Positions 1-6,402 of a DNA stretch of 21,232 nucleotides are shown in pieces. Every line of letters begins with the position of its first letter. Positions within the stretch are counted from its first letter, which is position 1. The translations under genes and the position numbers were made by a program. The notes beneath the pieces are model-generated. The model saw only the letters and a program-made list of their open reading frames with translations, was not told the DNA's origin and made no database searches. This DNA is from Actinomycetota bacterium. GTDB taxonomy: Bacteria > Actinomycetota > Actinomycetes > JACCUZ01. The stretch lies in contig JAVEDG010000237.1 in assembly GCA_030841245.1 (NCBI GenBank), forward strand, positions 1 to 21,232. Direction: 5' to 3'.

Positions 1-2
1 GC

Positions 3-146
3 GACCTGGTCTTCTACTACAGCCCGATCAGCCACGTCGCGATCTACGTCGGCAACGGCCAGATCATCCACGCGCCGCACCCGGGCGAGTCGGTGCAGCT
101 CGCCTCCCTGTACTCCATGCCGGTCACCGGCGCCGGGCGCCCCTGA
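3..146 (+). CDS. NlpC/P60 (C40) family cell-wall peptidase, C-terminal end only
   Basis: The window opens inside this gene; 47 codons and a TGA remain. The visible part contains SHVAIYVGNGQIIHAP, the second half of an NlpC/P60 domain. The His of SHVAIYVG is the expected catalytic His, and the His twelve residues later is at the third triad position (Glu in RipA-like proteins). The catalytic Cys would lie upstream, outside the window. The family cleaves stem-peptide bonds in peptidoglycan, usually outside the cell. In this family a C40 domain at the extreme C terminus, ending just after the GRP-type tail as here, is normal, so the end is not truncated. In mycobacteria a C40 gene lies close to pimB, as it does here at a distance of about 14 kb. 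Family is secure; the specific protein is not identifiable. Confidence 0.85.
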   Translation, partial: DLVFYYSPISHVAIYVGNGQIIHAPHPGESVQLASLYSMPVTGAGRP

Positions 147-165
147 CCGCAGGCAGTGGGTTCCG

Positions 166-211
166 GTTGACCCGGACGCGCCGCTCCGATTGACCTGGAC
201 GCGCTGCTCCG
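166..211 (+). repeat. Two-copy 23-base imperfect tandem repeat
   Basis: Bases 166-188 and 189-211 are adjacent copies of a 23-base unit, each containing TTGACC/TTGACCT-like and GGACGCG blocks. They differ at three positions (20 of 23 identical). A further GTTGAC follows at 218-223. It lies in the 126-base gap between the C40 gene and the HExxH gene. It could be duplicated protein-binding sites or simple slippage; no function is shown. Confidence 0.6.
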
Positions 212-260
212 GTCGCGGTTGACGCCGCGCCGGTTCGGCTGCCCGGCCCGATCCCGCACG

Positions 261-266
261 TAGCAT
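261..266 (+). promoter_or_regulatory. Candidate -10 box of a leaderless promoter
   Basis: TAGCAT fits the actinobacterial TANNNT -10 pattern. It lies exactly six bases before the GTG at 273, so transcription would begin at or next to the start codon. No Shine-Dalgarno sequence precedes the start, and no convincing -35 box is seen, which is common for such promoters. Confidence 0.45.
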
Positions 267-272
267 GCCGAC

Positions 273-1649
273 GTGGTGACCCCCGAGGCCCCGGCTGACC
301 CGCCGGTGCCGCCGTCCGGGCCGCGTGGCCCCTCGTGGCCGGCCGCCATTGGCGCGGTCGTCCTCGTCGCCGCTGCGATCGCGGGCCTGGCCTGGTGGCT
401 CACCAACGGAGGGCGGTCCGAGGGAGCCCCGCCCAGCCCGAGTGCCAGCAGAGCCTCGACCACGCCGACCTCGGGCGCCACCTCGAGCTCGGCCGCCGAG
501 GCGGCGCGGGTGGTCGCCGTCGACGACGTGCTCACCCGGATGGGGCGCGCGGTCGTCACCGACCAGCGTCGCCAGTTCCTCGCCACCATCGACCCACGGG
601 CGGCCGCCTTCCGGGCGCGCGAGGCGCGGGTCTTCGCCCGCCTGCAGCAGATCCCGATCTACTCGTTCAGCCTGCGCTACGTCGGCACCGGCCCGGCGCT
701 GCCCGCGGCGCGCGCCGCCCGACTGCCAGCCGGCTCGTTCATCGCCCGGGTCGACCTGAAGTACCGGTACGATGCGCAGAGCAGTGCCGTCGACCACGAT
801 CGCTACCTGACCTTCGTCCCGGACGGCAGCGAATGGCGGGTGGCCGGCGACCGCGACGCCGCGGGCAACGGTCCGCGCGCCGACCCCGACATCTGGGACC
901 TCGGCCCGATCGACGTGGTCCACGGCAGACGCAGCCTGGTCATCGGTGCCAAGGGCGCCGACCTGCGCGCTGTGGCCGCGGACGCCGACACCGCGGTGGC
1001 CCAGGTGCGCTCTGTGTGGACCCGCCCCTGGCCGCGGTACCCGGTGGTCATCGTCCCCGCGGACCGGCGCGAGATGGCCCGGCTCATCGGCAGCGACGGA
1101 CGGGGGCTCTCGCAGGTCGCGGCGGTCACCACGGGCAACGCGGAGGAGGGGTCAGGCACCAGCGGCGACCGGGTGGTCATCAACCCGAAGGCCTGGGCCA
1201 GCCTCGGCCCGGTCGGCCGGCAGGTGGTGCTGACCCACGAGGTCACTCATGTGGCCACTCGCGCCACTACGGTCCGGCCGGTGCCGCTCTGGCTTTCGGA
1301 GGGCTTCGCCGACTTCGTCGCCTACCGGCCGGTGAGCCTGCCGGTCAGCGTCGTCGCGGGAGACGTGCTGCGCCAGGTCCGCAACGGGCACACTCCGCGT
1401 CGGCTGCCCACCTCGAAGGACTTCGACGCGGCGAAGGGTCGTATCGCGCCGGCGTACGAGGGTTCCTGGCTGGCCTGCCGGATGATCGCCGGGCGGTACG
1501 GCGTGCACCGCCTCGTGCGCTACTACGCCGGGCTGGCCGGCAGCACAGGTGGGCAGCCGGGCGTCGTCCTGCGGCGGGTCCTCGGACTGACGCCACGACA
1601 GCTGGTCCACCAGTGGCAGGTGTACCTGCTGGCTCAGGCGGGCACATAG
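273..1649 (+). CDS. Membrane-anchored HExxH (peptidase MA-like) protein
   Basis: 458 residues. A Pro-rich cytoplasmic N terminus (1-22) is followed by one membrane segment (about 23-43), a Ser/Thr/Pro/Ala linker and a large domain predicted outside the cell. The domain has HEVTH at 322-326 and WLSEGFADF, with Glu343 as a plausible third zinc ligand, the usual arrangement of gluzincin/peptidase MA-like proteins. This suggests a zinc-dependent hydrolase acting on the cell surface, but the substrate is unknown and activity is inferred. The middle (about 130-215) resembles an NTF2-like/mce-associated fold in style only; I do not claim it. GTG at 273 is chosen because it gives the membrane segment a short N-terminal tail and sits six bases after a TANNNT box. 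A decayed second copy follows immediately. Confidence 0.8.
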   Translation: MVTPEAPADPPVPPSGPRGPSWPAAIGAVVLVAAAIAGLAWWLTNGGRSEGAPPSPSASRASTTPTSGATSSSAAEAARVVAVDDVLTRMGRAVVTDQRRQFLATIDPRAAAFRAREARVFARLQQIPIYSFSLRYVGTGPALPAARAARLPAGSFIARVDLKYRYDAQSSAVDHDRYLTFVPDGSEWRVAGDRDAAGNGPRADPDIWDLGPIDVVHGRRSLVIGAKGADLRAVAADADTAVAQVRSVWTRPWPRYPVVIVPADRREMARLIGSDGRGLSQVAAVTTGNAEEGSGTSGDRVVINPKAWASLGPVGRQVVLTHEVTHVATRATTVRPVPLWLSEGFADFVAYRPVSLPVSVVAGDVLRQVRNGHTPRRLPTSKDFDAAKGRIAPAYEGSWLACRMIAGRYGVHRLVRYYAGLAGSTGGQPGVVLRRVLGLTPRQLVHQWQVYLLAQAGT

Positions 1650-1681
1650 GGCCTGGCTGACTTCCCGGAGGGCCGAGCCTG

Positions 1682-2114
1682 CTGCCCTCGCGAGCGGCGA
1701 GGCTGCCCAAGGGTTCCCGCATCATCCAGGTGTCGCTGCACTACAGGCTCGTCGGCACCGGCTCGCGGATCAAGCGGATCCGGTCCCTGACCGTCGTACC
1801 GCACGGAGACGGACTGCTCCTCGCCGGTGACCACGATGCCGCGACCACCGTCCCCGAGTCGAGGTTCGTCGACCTGTGGGACCTCGAGGCCGTCCATGTC
1901 GTCCGCGGTTCGCGATGGCCCACGAGAGCTCGTACCTTGCCTGCCGGATGATCGCCGAGCACTACGGCGAGCCCAGGCTGCTCAAGCTCTACCGGCTGAT
2001 GAGTGCGCACCCCGGCTCGCTGGACGACTCACGGGACAATGCACCGGGCACTCGGGGTTTTCCAAGAAGCACCTCGAGGCCGAGTGGCGGTCCTACATGG
2101 CGGCGCTCGCCTAG
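1682..2114 (+). pseudogene. Decayed paralogue of the preceding HExxH gene
   Basis: Three pieces in three reading frames match the upstream gene in order. From 1682 to about 1900, RAARLPKGS, LLLAGDHDAA and DLWDLEAVHVV match parent residues about 143-217. From about 1912 to 2040, AHESSYLACRMIAEHYG matches AYEGSWLACRMIAGRYG (parent about 394 onward). From 2058 the last frame reads FSKKHLEAEWRSYMAALA and stops at 2114, matching the parent C terminus. The parent segment of about 175 residues that holds HEVTH and Glu343 is absent, so an internal deletion removed the active site. A surplus G in the GGGGTTTT run near 2054-2061 explains one frameshift. No intact start or full frame exists. It reflects an old tandem duplication followed by decay. 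Confidence 0.8.
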
Positions 2115-2139
2115 GGGGCCGCGCCCGCCCCCCGGTTCT

Positions 2140-2189
2140 GATCTTGAGACAAGGCCGCGCTTGGCAGCGGTGCTGACTGTCTCAAGTTC
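2140..2189. repeat. Palindromic (REP-like) hairpin, diverged copy
   Basis: The 50-base element begins GATCTTGAGACA and ends TGTCTCAAGTTC. CTTGAGACA (2143-2151) pairs perfectly with TGTCTCAAG (2178-2186), and inner CCGC/GCGG can also pair. The outer arm matches the three 49-base hairpins at 11141-11336, so it is the same dispersed family. It lies just after the pseudogene and could also act as a transcription terminator. Confidence 0.65.
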
Positions 2190-2350
2190 ACTGCGGCTGT
2201 GGCGCAGCGGCCCACCGAGCAATCTGCCGGGCCAGGCTGCGTCGGCTAGCGTCGGTGCTGCGTTGCCGACAGCGCAGCCGGTCAGGCTCGGGGCTCCCGG
2301 GCAGGGAACTTGCGGGAGTTGCGGTCATCGAAGCAGAGGCTGGGTCCGGG

Positions 2351-3637
2351 GTGAGCCGTGCGGTGTTGTGGGTCGCGCTGGTCGTACTGACCGTCGCGGT
2401 CGTCGCGCTGCTGGTCGTCATCACGCCGTGGCGGCCGCTGCCGACGCACGGCGTCAGCCCCGTCCCCGCCGACCCCGCGCGTGACTTCACGGCCGCTCAG
2501 ATGGCGCGCCTGGACGCCTTCCACAGCGCGGTCCGGCCGCCGGGACTGATCTCGTTCGGCCTGAGCCTGCTCGTGTCGCTGGTCGTCGGGCTGAGCCCGC
2601 TCGGCGCGCGCATCGTGAAGGCGGTCGCGTCGCCGGTGGGTGGCGGCTGGGGCTGGCGGGTGCTGTTCGGCAGCATCGCGATCACGGCGATCGGCTGGCT
2701 GGTCACACTGCCGTTCGACATGTGGGGCGAGCAGGTGCTGCGCCGGTACGGGCTGTCGACGCAAGGCTGGGGGAGCTGGTTCGCCGACGCGGGGAAGTCC
2801 TACGCGATCAGCCTCGTCGTCGTGCTCATCGCGATGTACGGCGTGCTCGGGCTCGTGCGGTGGACGCCGGATTGGTGGTGGGCCTGGGCTGCGGTGGGCG
2901 GAGCCGTGTTGGTCGTCGTGGTGTCGTTCGCCTACCCGGTCGTGGTGGAGCCGTTGTTCAACAAGTTCACCCCGATGCATCAGGGCCCCCTGCGCACGTC
3001 GCTGCTGCGGATGGCGGCGGAGGACGGCGTACCCGCAAAGGACGTGCTGGTGGCCGACGCGTCACGGCGTACGACAGCGCTCAACGCCTACGTGTCGGGG
3101 TTCGGCGCAACCCGGCGGATCGTCGTCTACGACACGTTGCTCAAGTCGGCGTCGGACGACGAGGTGCGGCTGATCGTCGCGCACGAGCTGGGGCACGCGA
3201 AGAACAAGGACGTCTTGTGGGGGACGTTCGCCGGCGCGATCGGGGTTGCGGCCTTCATGTGCCTGCTGGGATTGCTGCTGCGATGGCCGCGACTGCTGTC
3301 CTGGGCCGGAGTCGACTCGCTCGGTGACGGCACCGCGGTCGCGCTGCTGCTCGCCATGGTGGCGCTGGTCTCGTTCCTGACCAGTCCCGGCCAGACGCTG
3401 ATCAGCCGCCGGATCGAGACCCGCGCCGACGTCCACTCGCTCAACCTGACCCACGACCCGGACACGTTCGTGCGGATGCAGGCCCGGCTGTCCGTCACCA
3501 ACCTGAGCGACCTCGACCCGCCGCCGTTGCTGTTCGGGCTCTTCGCGACGCACCCGACGGGACCGCAGCGGATCGCGCTGGCCCGGACCTGGGCCGAGCT
3601 GCACCACGTGGCGCAGCCTCCCAGCCTGGTGCACTGA
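2351..3637 (+). CDS. M48 family membrane metalloprotease (Ste24/CAAX protease-like)
   Basis: 428 residues from GTG 2351. The protein has an N-terminal membrane segment (about 4-25), further membrane segments up to about 200, then the peptidase domain with HELGH at 278-282 (context IVAHELGHAKN) and the ETRAD motif, whose Glu356 is the expected third zinc ligand. Two hydrophobic segments lie between these, as in Ste24-type M48A enzymes, and the length is normal. It probably cleaves membrane or misfolded proteins from the cytoplasmic side; bacterial members are not usually prenyl-protein processors. An in-frame GTG at 2255 would add 32 polar residues with no family-like character, so the GTG just before SRAVLWVALVV is preferred, although its ribosome-binding site is weak. 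A possible -10 (TAGCGT) is at 2247-2252. Confidence 0.88.
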   Translation: MSRAVLWVALVVLTVAVVALLVVITPWRPLPTHGVSPVPADPARDFTAAQMARLDAFHSAVRPPGLISFGLSLLVSLVVGLSPLGARIVKAVASPVGGGWGWRVLFGSIAITAIGWLVTLPFDMWGEQVLRRYGLSTQGWGSWFADAGKSYAISLVVVLIAMYGVLGLVRWTPDWWWAWAAVGGAVLVVVVSFAYPVVVEPLFNKFTPMHQGPLRTSLLRMAAEDGVPAKDVLVADASRRTTALNAYVSGFGATRRIVVYDTLLKSASDDEVRLIVAHELGHAKNKDVLWGTFAGAIGVAAFMCLLGLLLRWPRLLSWAGVDSLGDGTAVALLLAMVALVSFLTSPGQTLISRRIETRADVHSLNLTHDPDTFVRMQARLSVTNLSDLDPPPLLFGLFATHPTGPQRIALARTWAELHHVAQPPSLVH

Positions 3638-3785
3638 CCTGCTCGTCGGCGCAGCATGGTCCGGTTCCGGTACCGAAAGACGGTCCATCGGCAGAAGTCG
3701 GCCAGCCGTGCCGACAAAGGCGCAGATCAGCGGCTTGCGCCCGTTGCGAGGTGTCCGTTCAACCGTACTTCCGTACGCTGCGGCG

Positions 3786-3884
3786 TCAGCTCAACGAGGT
3801 CACCATCGCCGGCAGCGCCATCAGGACGATGACGGCCAGGGCGGTCAGGGTCACGAGGGAGATGAACGGGCTCATCGTGGTCAT
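3786..3884 (-). CDS. Possible 32-residue single-span membrane peptide
   Basis: On the minus strand ATG (3884) to TGA (3786) encodes MTTMSPFISLVTLTALAVIV followed by LMALPAMVTSLS. It is one continuous hydrophobic stretch with almost no charge, which is not typical of random off-frame translations in this GC-rich DNA (those are rich in Arg, Pro and Gly). No Shine-Dalgarno sequence is visible. It may be a small membrane protein or chance. It converges with the M48 gene and is divergent from the lipoprotein gene. Confidence 0.3.
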   Translation of the reverse strand: MTTMSPFISLVTLTALAVIVLMALPAMVTSLS

Positions 3885-3958
3885 GTGCCCGATATGTCTG
3901 CTTCGTAACGGGCGATCGACCTGTGGACGAGCCTTGCCGTGGTGCCCGGGTTGTCGCT

Positions 3959-3964
3959 TATGCT
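3959..3964 (+). promoter_or_regulatory. Candidate -10 box of a leaderless promoter
   Basis: TATGCT (four of six matches to TATAAT) sits six bases before ATG 3971. TTGCCG at 3934-3939 is a possible -35 at 19-base spacing. There is no Shine-Dalgarno sequence before the ATG. Confidence 0.45.
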
Positions 3965-3970
3965 CCCTCC

Positions 3971-4510
3971 ATGCCGACGGGGATCCGGCGCCTTGCTCCA
4001 GTCGGCATAAGCGTCCTGCTGGCGGTCACGCTCAGTGGTTGCTCGGGGGACCCAGCGAAACCGAGCACCGTTCCGACTCCGTCGGTGTCGTCGGGTGTGA
4101 GCACGTCGCCCGCCGCTCTCACCAAGAAGGCCCAGGTAGAAGCCGCAGTCCGCGCCTACTACCGCGCTTTCACGAGAGCCGCGAGGACGAGCAACGCAGA
4201 AGTTTTGGCTTCGCATGTCGCTCGATCGTGCCCGTGCTTCAACGCAATCAAGATCATTCGCACCAACGTTCGTCAAGGGGAGTCCACTCCGGACGCAGCC
4301 TTCTTGTTGAAGTCAGTACGTGTTCATGACATAGCGAAACGCACGGCTGCAGCTGAAGTCCGTTTCGTAGCGAAGGGCTATGACGTCCTTGACCCATCGA
4401 TGAACGTTAAGAAGCACATTCCCTCGAGTCGCCATCACCTGGACCTTTCGCTGGTCCAAACCGGCCACGGATGGATCATCGCGAACCTGTTTGATCTGGA
4501 GAGCTCATGA
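3971..4510 (+). CDS. Lipoprotein of unknown function (DUF6318-like in form)
   Basis: 179 residues. The N terminus has two Arg, a hydrophobic core and the lipobox LSGC with Cys24, so the mature protein is probably lipid-anchored on the outer face of the membrane. A Ser/Thr/Pro linker (about 28-48) leads to a compact domain beginning ALTKKAQVEAAVRAYYRAF and containing a CPC pair in ARSCPCFNAIK. The overall plan (lipobox, low-complexity linker, AAVRAYY helix, C-x-C) resembles the DUF6318 group of actinobacterial lipoproteins, but I cannot confirm this. ATG 3971 is preferred over the in-frame upstream GTG/ATG at 3923 because it gives a proper signal peptide. The stop overlaps the next start (ATGA at 4507-4510), which implies coupling. 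GC is low: rows 4201-4260, 4321-4380 and 4381-4440 have only 31-32 G/C of 60. Confidence 0.8.
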   Translation: MPTGIRRLAPVGISVLLAVTLSGCSGDPAKPSTVPTPSVSSGVSTSPAALTKKAQVEAAVRAYYRAFTRAARTSNAEVLASHVARSCPCFNAIKIIRTNVRQGESTPDAAFLLKSVRVHDIAKRTAAAEVRFVAKGYDVLDPSMNVKKHIPSSRHHLDLSLVQTGHGWIIANLFDLESS

Positions 4511-5376
4511 GGCGCGCCATTCCTGTCCTGATGCTCGTGTTGCCAGTCGTTGGGCTAGTCGGTGTGGTGACTGCGCACGCCGATACATGTGATCCGCAGG
4601 ATGACTACACATGCACGCAGACCACGGGTGACGACAGGAATGACTCCGTCGTCACGTCAGGCGTCAGCTTTCCGAACGCGACGCCGGGCAGCGACATCTG
4701 GCAGGCGACTCATCAGAACTCGCAATGCACGGACTGCGAGTGGAGCGTCGTACCTGCCTGCCTGAGCGACCAGATCAGCGACGCCAACGTGATGTGCACC
4801 GGCGCCGCGGCCGGCTGCCCGGACGCGCTGGACGTGCTCTTCCGCGTCTACCTGCGACACGGGGACGGCCCGTGGCGGCTGCAGGGCAACGTCTGTCTCG
4901 GTCCCGGCGACCGGCCGGCCACGGTCTCTGACGTCGGGCAGGCGATCCGCGACCGGGTGGTCCGCTACCTGCCCGATGCCGCGCCGACGTTCCAACCTGC
5001 GAGCGGGGGACTGGTCAACCTGCCGACACTGTTCGCGGCCGGGGAGCCGCGGACGATGACGACGCGGCCGTTCGATGTGCTCGGGTTCTCGGTGGTCGTC
5101 ATGGCACACGCCCGCTGGGAGTGGACTTTCGACCACGGGATCGCAAAGGTCTTCGACCAACCCGGTGGCGCCTACCCCGACCAGTCCGTGAGCTACACAT
5201 ACGCCGGCCCCGGTGAGCGAGACGTGAGCGTCACGACGTACTGGTCGGCGAGGTTCACCGTCAACGGTGCCGGCCCGTTCGCGGTGCCGGGTGGAGAGAT
5301 CGCGAAGACAGCGGGGCCGATCGCTGTGCCGGTGCGTGAGGCACACTCCCAGCTGGTCGGTACGTCGAGCGGCTGA
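4507..5376 (+). CDS. Secreted protein of unknown function with PKD-like C-terminal part
   Basis: 289 residues. It has a Sec-type signal peptide with probable cleavage after AHA (about residue 24). The mature N terminus is Cys-rich (DTCDPQDDYTCTQ, CTDCEW, and further Cys near 100-130), which suggests disulfide bonds outside the cell. Residues about 205-265 (WEWTFDHG, YPDQSVSYTYAGPGERDVSVTT) have the rhythm of a PKD-like beta-sandwich. No catalytic motif is recognised. The ATG overlaps the lipoprotein stop by four bases, so the two are probably translated together and may form a surface complex. GC rises from below 60% at the 5' end to the local norm further in. Confidence 0.78.
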   Translation: MRRAIPVLMLVLPVVGLVGVVTAHADTCDPQDDYTCTQTTGDDRNDSVVTSGVSFPNATPGSDIWQATHQNSQCTDCEWSVVPACLSDQISDANVMCTGAAAGCPDALDVLFRVYLRHGDGPWRLQGNVCLGPGDRPATVSDVGQAIRDRVVRYLPDAAPTFQPASGGLVNLPTLFAAGEPRTMTTRPFDVLGFSVVVMAHARWEWTFDHGIAKVFDQPGGAYPDQSVSYTYAGPGERDVSVTTYWSARFTVNGAGPFAVPGGEIAKTAGPIAVPVREAHSQLVGTSSG

Positions 5377-5407
5377 CGCGCCGGACCGCGCCACCGGTAC
5401 GCGTCAG
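5373..5407. terminator. Bidirectional hairpin containing both stop codons
   Basis: CTGACGCG (5373-5380) is the exact reverse complement of CGCGTCAG (5400-5407), and CCGG at 5381-5384 can pair with CCGG at 5394-5397. The plus-strand TGA (5374-5376) and the minus-strand TGA (5404-5406) both lie inside the stem. This position suits a shared terminator for the two convergent genes. Confidence 0.6.
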
Positions 5408-6024
5408 GCTCGCGAGGCCTGGAACTGCGCCGTGCTGGCCCGACCGACCGCTGAGGCGACGCACCAGCACAAGCCCACTCCCGCGACCGCGAAGCCGATG
5501 CCCGCGGGCAGGGTGCTGGATTCCAGCGCGACATAGACGACCACGCCGACGATCCATAGCAGCCCCGGCCACGGCGGGGCGAGCCCGGCTCTCCACAGCC
5601 CGATGCCGAGCACAAGGGGCGCGAGCAGGAAGACCGGCAGGAAAACCAGCAACGGTCCCCACGCAGCTGAGCCGGTCATCGAGTCGAAGAGCCCGGGTCC
5701 GGCGTCCGCGTCGACGGCCGCGACGGCCAGCGCCGCCGAGACGCCCCGCGCCACCGGCCACACCGACCCGGCGATGAGCATCAGCACCCCCACCTGAGCG
5801 ACCCGGGACCCGAGCCGCGCCAGGATCAGGGCCCCTCCGACGGCAAACGAGGCGCCGGCCAGCACGAACAGCCAGGCGCTGGCCAACTCCCGTCCGCGCG
5901 CGTCGAGCACCTGTTGGTAGAGCACGGTTGCCGACTCGTCCTTGCCCGGCGCCAGCACGATGCCCAGCCACATCCCGACGGTCGCGACGACGACCAGGCC
6001 GAAGGCCCACCGCGCTCTGTTCAT
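5404..6024 (-). CDS. Polytopic membrane protein, function unknown
   Basis: 206 residues. ATG 6024 is preceded by AGGAGG (6031-6036) at six bases, which fixes the start. The protein has about six hydrophobic segments: residues 6-25 (ARWAFGLVVVATVGMWLGIV), one near WLFVLAGASFAVGGALI, one near VGVLMLIAGSVWPV, one near LLVFLPVFLLAPLVLGIGLW, then GLLWIVGVVVYVALE and AGIGFAVAGVGLCWCVASAV. An outward loop follows the first helix. No known motif was recognised. It is divergent from the ABC operon across a 378-base regulatory gap. The same frame stays open far upstream, but that extension is antisense to the transporter genes and has no protein character. Confidence 0.78.
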   Translation of the reverse strand: MNRARWAFGLVVVATVGMWLGIVLAPGKDESATVLYQQVLDARGRELASAWLFVLAGASFAVGGALILARLGSRVAQVGVLMLIAGSVWPVARGVSAALAVAAVDADAGPGLFDSMTGSAAWGPLLVFLPVFLLAPLVLGIGLWRAGLAPPWPGLLWIVGVVVYVALESSTLPAGIGFAVAGVGLCWCVASAVGRASTAQFQASRA

Positions 6025-6208
6025 GCACTGCCTCCTCGTCCGAGCGGGCACGATCATGTCAGGCCGGCCGCGCGCATTCTTGTCGGACGCTCCCATCCGC
6101 AGGGCACCGCGCTGGCCGCACCTCAAGTGGTCGGAGCAGCGGGCCAGGTCGGCGGGGGTGTTCCGAACCGGGCGCTGCCGCCCGCGAGGTCGCCGGGCGA
6201 GTCTTTCG

Positions 6209-6220
6209 GCAATCGATTGC
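6209..6220. promoter_or_regulatory. LacI-type operator candidate O1
   Basis: GCAATCGATTGC is a perfect 12-base palindrome with the central CG typical of LacI/GalR-family operators. It shares CAATCGATTG with the site at 6318-6327. Confidence 0.5.
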
Positions 6221-6250
6221 ACTTGGTCCGATCTGTCCGAGTCTCGCACC

Positions 6251-6265
6251 GTTCCTCCGAGGAAC
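6251..6265. promoter_or_regulatory. 15-base inverted repeat
   Basis: GTTCCTC-C-GAGGAAC is a perfect 7-1-7 inverted repeat between O1 and O2. It could be the site of a second regulator; no family is proposed. Confidence 0.35.
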
Positions 6266-6282
6266 CAGCCCCAGGCGGATGC

Positions 6283-6312
6283 TTGACACGCGGGTCTGAC
6301 TGGGTGCACGTT
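6283..6312 (+). promoter_or_regulatory. Tentative promoter of the ABC operon
   Basis: TTGACA (6283-6288) is a perfect -35 hexamer. At 18 bases CACGTT (6307-6312) is a weak -10 with A and T at the two key positions. The start point would be near 6319, inside operator O2, which would suit repression. Confidence 0.3.
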
Positions 6313-6317
6313 GACGG

Positions 6318-6327
6318 CAATCGATTG
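6318..6327. promoter_or_regulatory. LacI-type operator candidate O2
   Basis: CAATCGATTG is a perfect 10-base palindrome identical to the core of O1, in the context GGCAATCGATTGTTT. It lies 76 bases upstream of the first gene of the operon. Confidence 0.5.
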
Positions 6328-6402
6328 TTTAGGCGTGGACGCTGCCCGAGAGGCAGCCGCCCACGTCGCGCTCCCGAACCCCGTCGTCGTCCGGAGGACA
6401 CA

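Larger units (their letters stand above)
3638..3970. other. Intergenic region, 333 bases
   Basis: No long reading frame with protein character is present. The only items seen are the short minus-strand ORF at 3786-3884 and the promoter box at 3959-3964. No tRNA or clear terminator was found. Confidence 0.6.
6025..6402. other. 378-base divergent regulatory region
   Basis: This gap between the divergent membrane-protein gene and the ABC operon contains no gene. It holds two of the CG-centred palindromes, one 15-base inverted repeat and promoter-like hexamers listed separately. Confidence 0.6.

Noticed and set aside
335..1660. Alternative plus-strand frame inside the HExxH gene
   Set aside because: It is almost entirely Arg, Gly, Pro and His, the shadow of the real frame, which has a membrane segment and HEVTH.
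3638..3970. Possible tRNA or other RNA gene in the gap
   Set aside because: No T-loop (GTTCGA-type) with a matching acceptor stem and no extended conserved fold could be found by eye.
6059..6401. Several short ORFs in the divergent regulatory region
   Set aside because: All are Arg/Ser/Pro-rich, overlap each other on both strands and contain the operator palindromes. No start has a good ribosome-binding site except the operon's GTG 6403.
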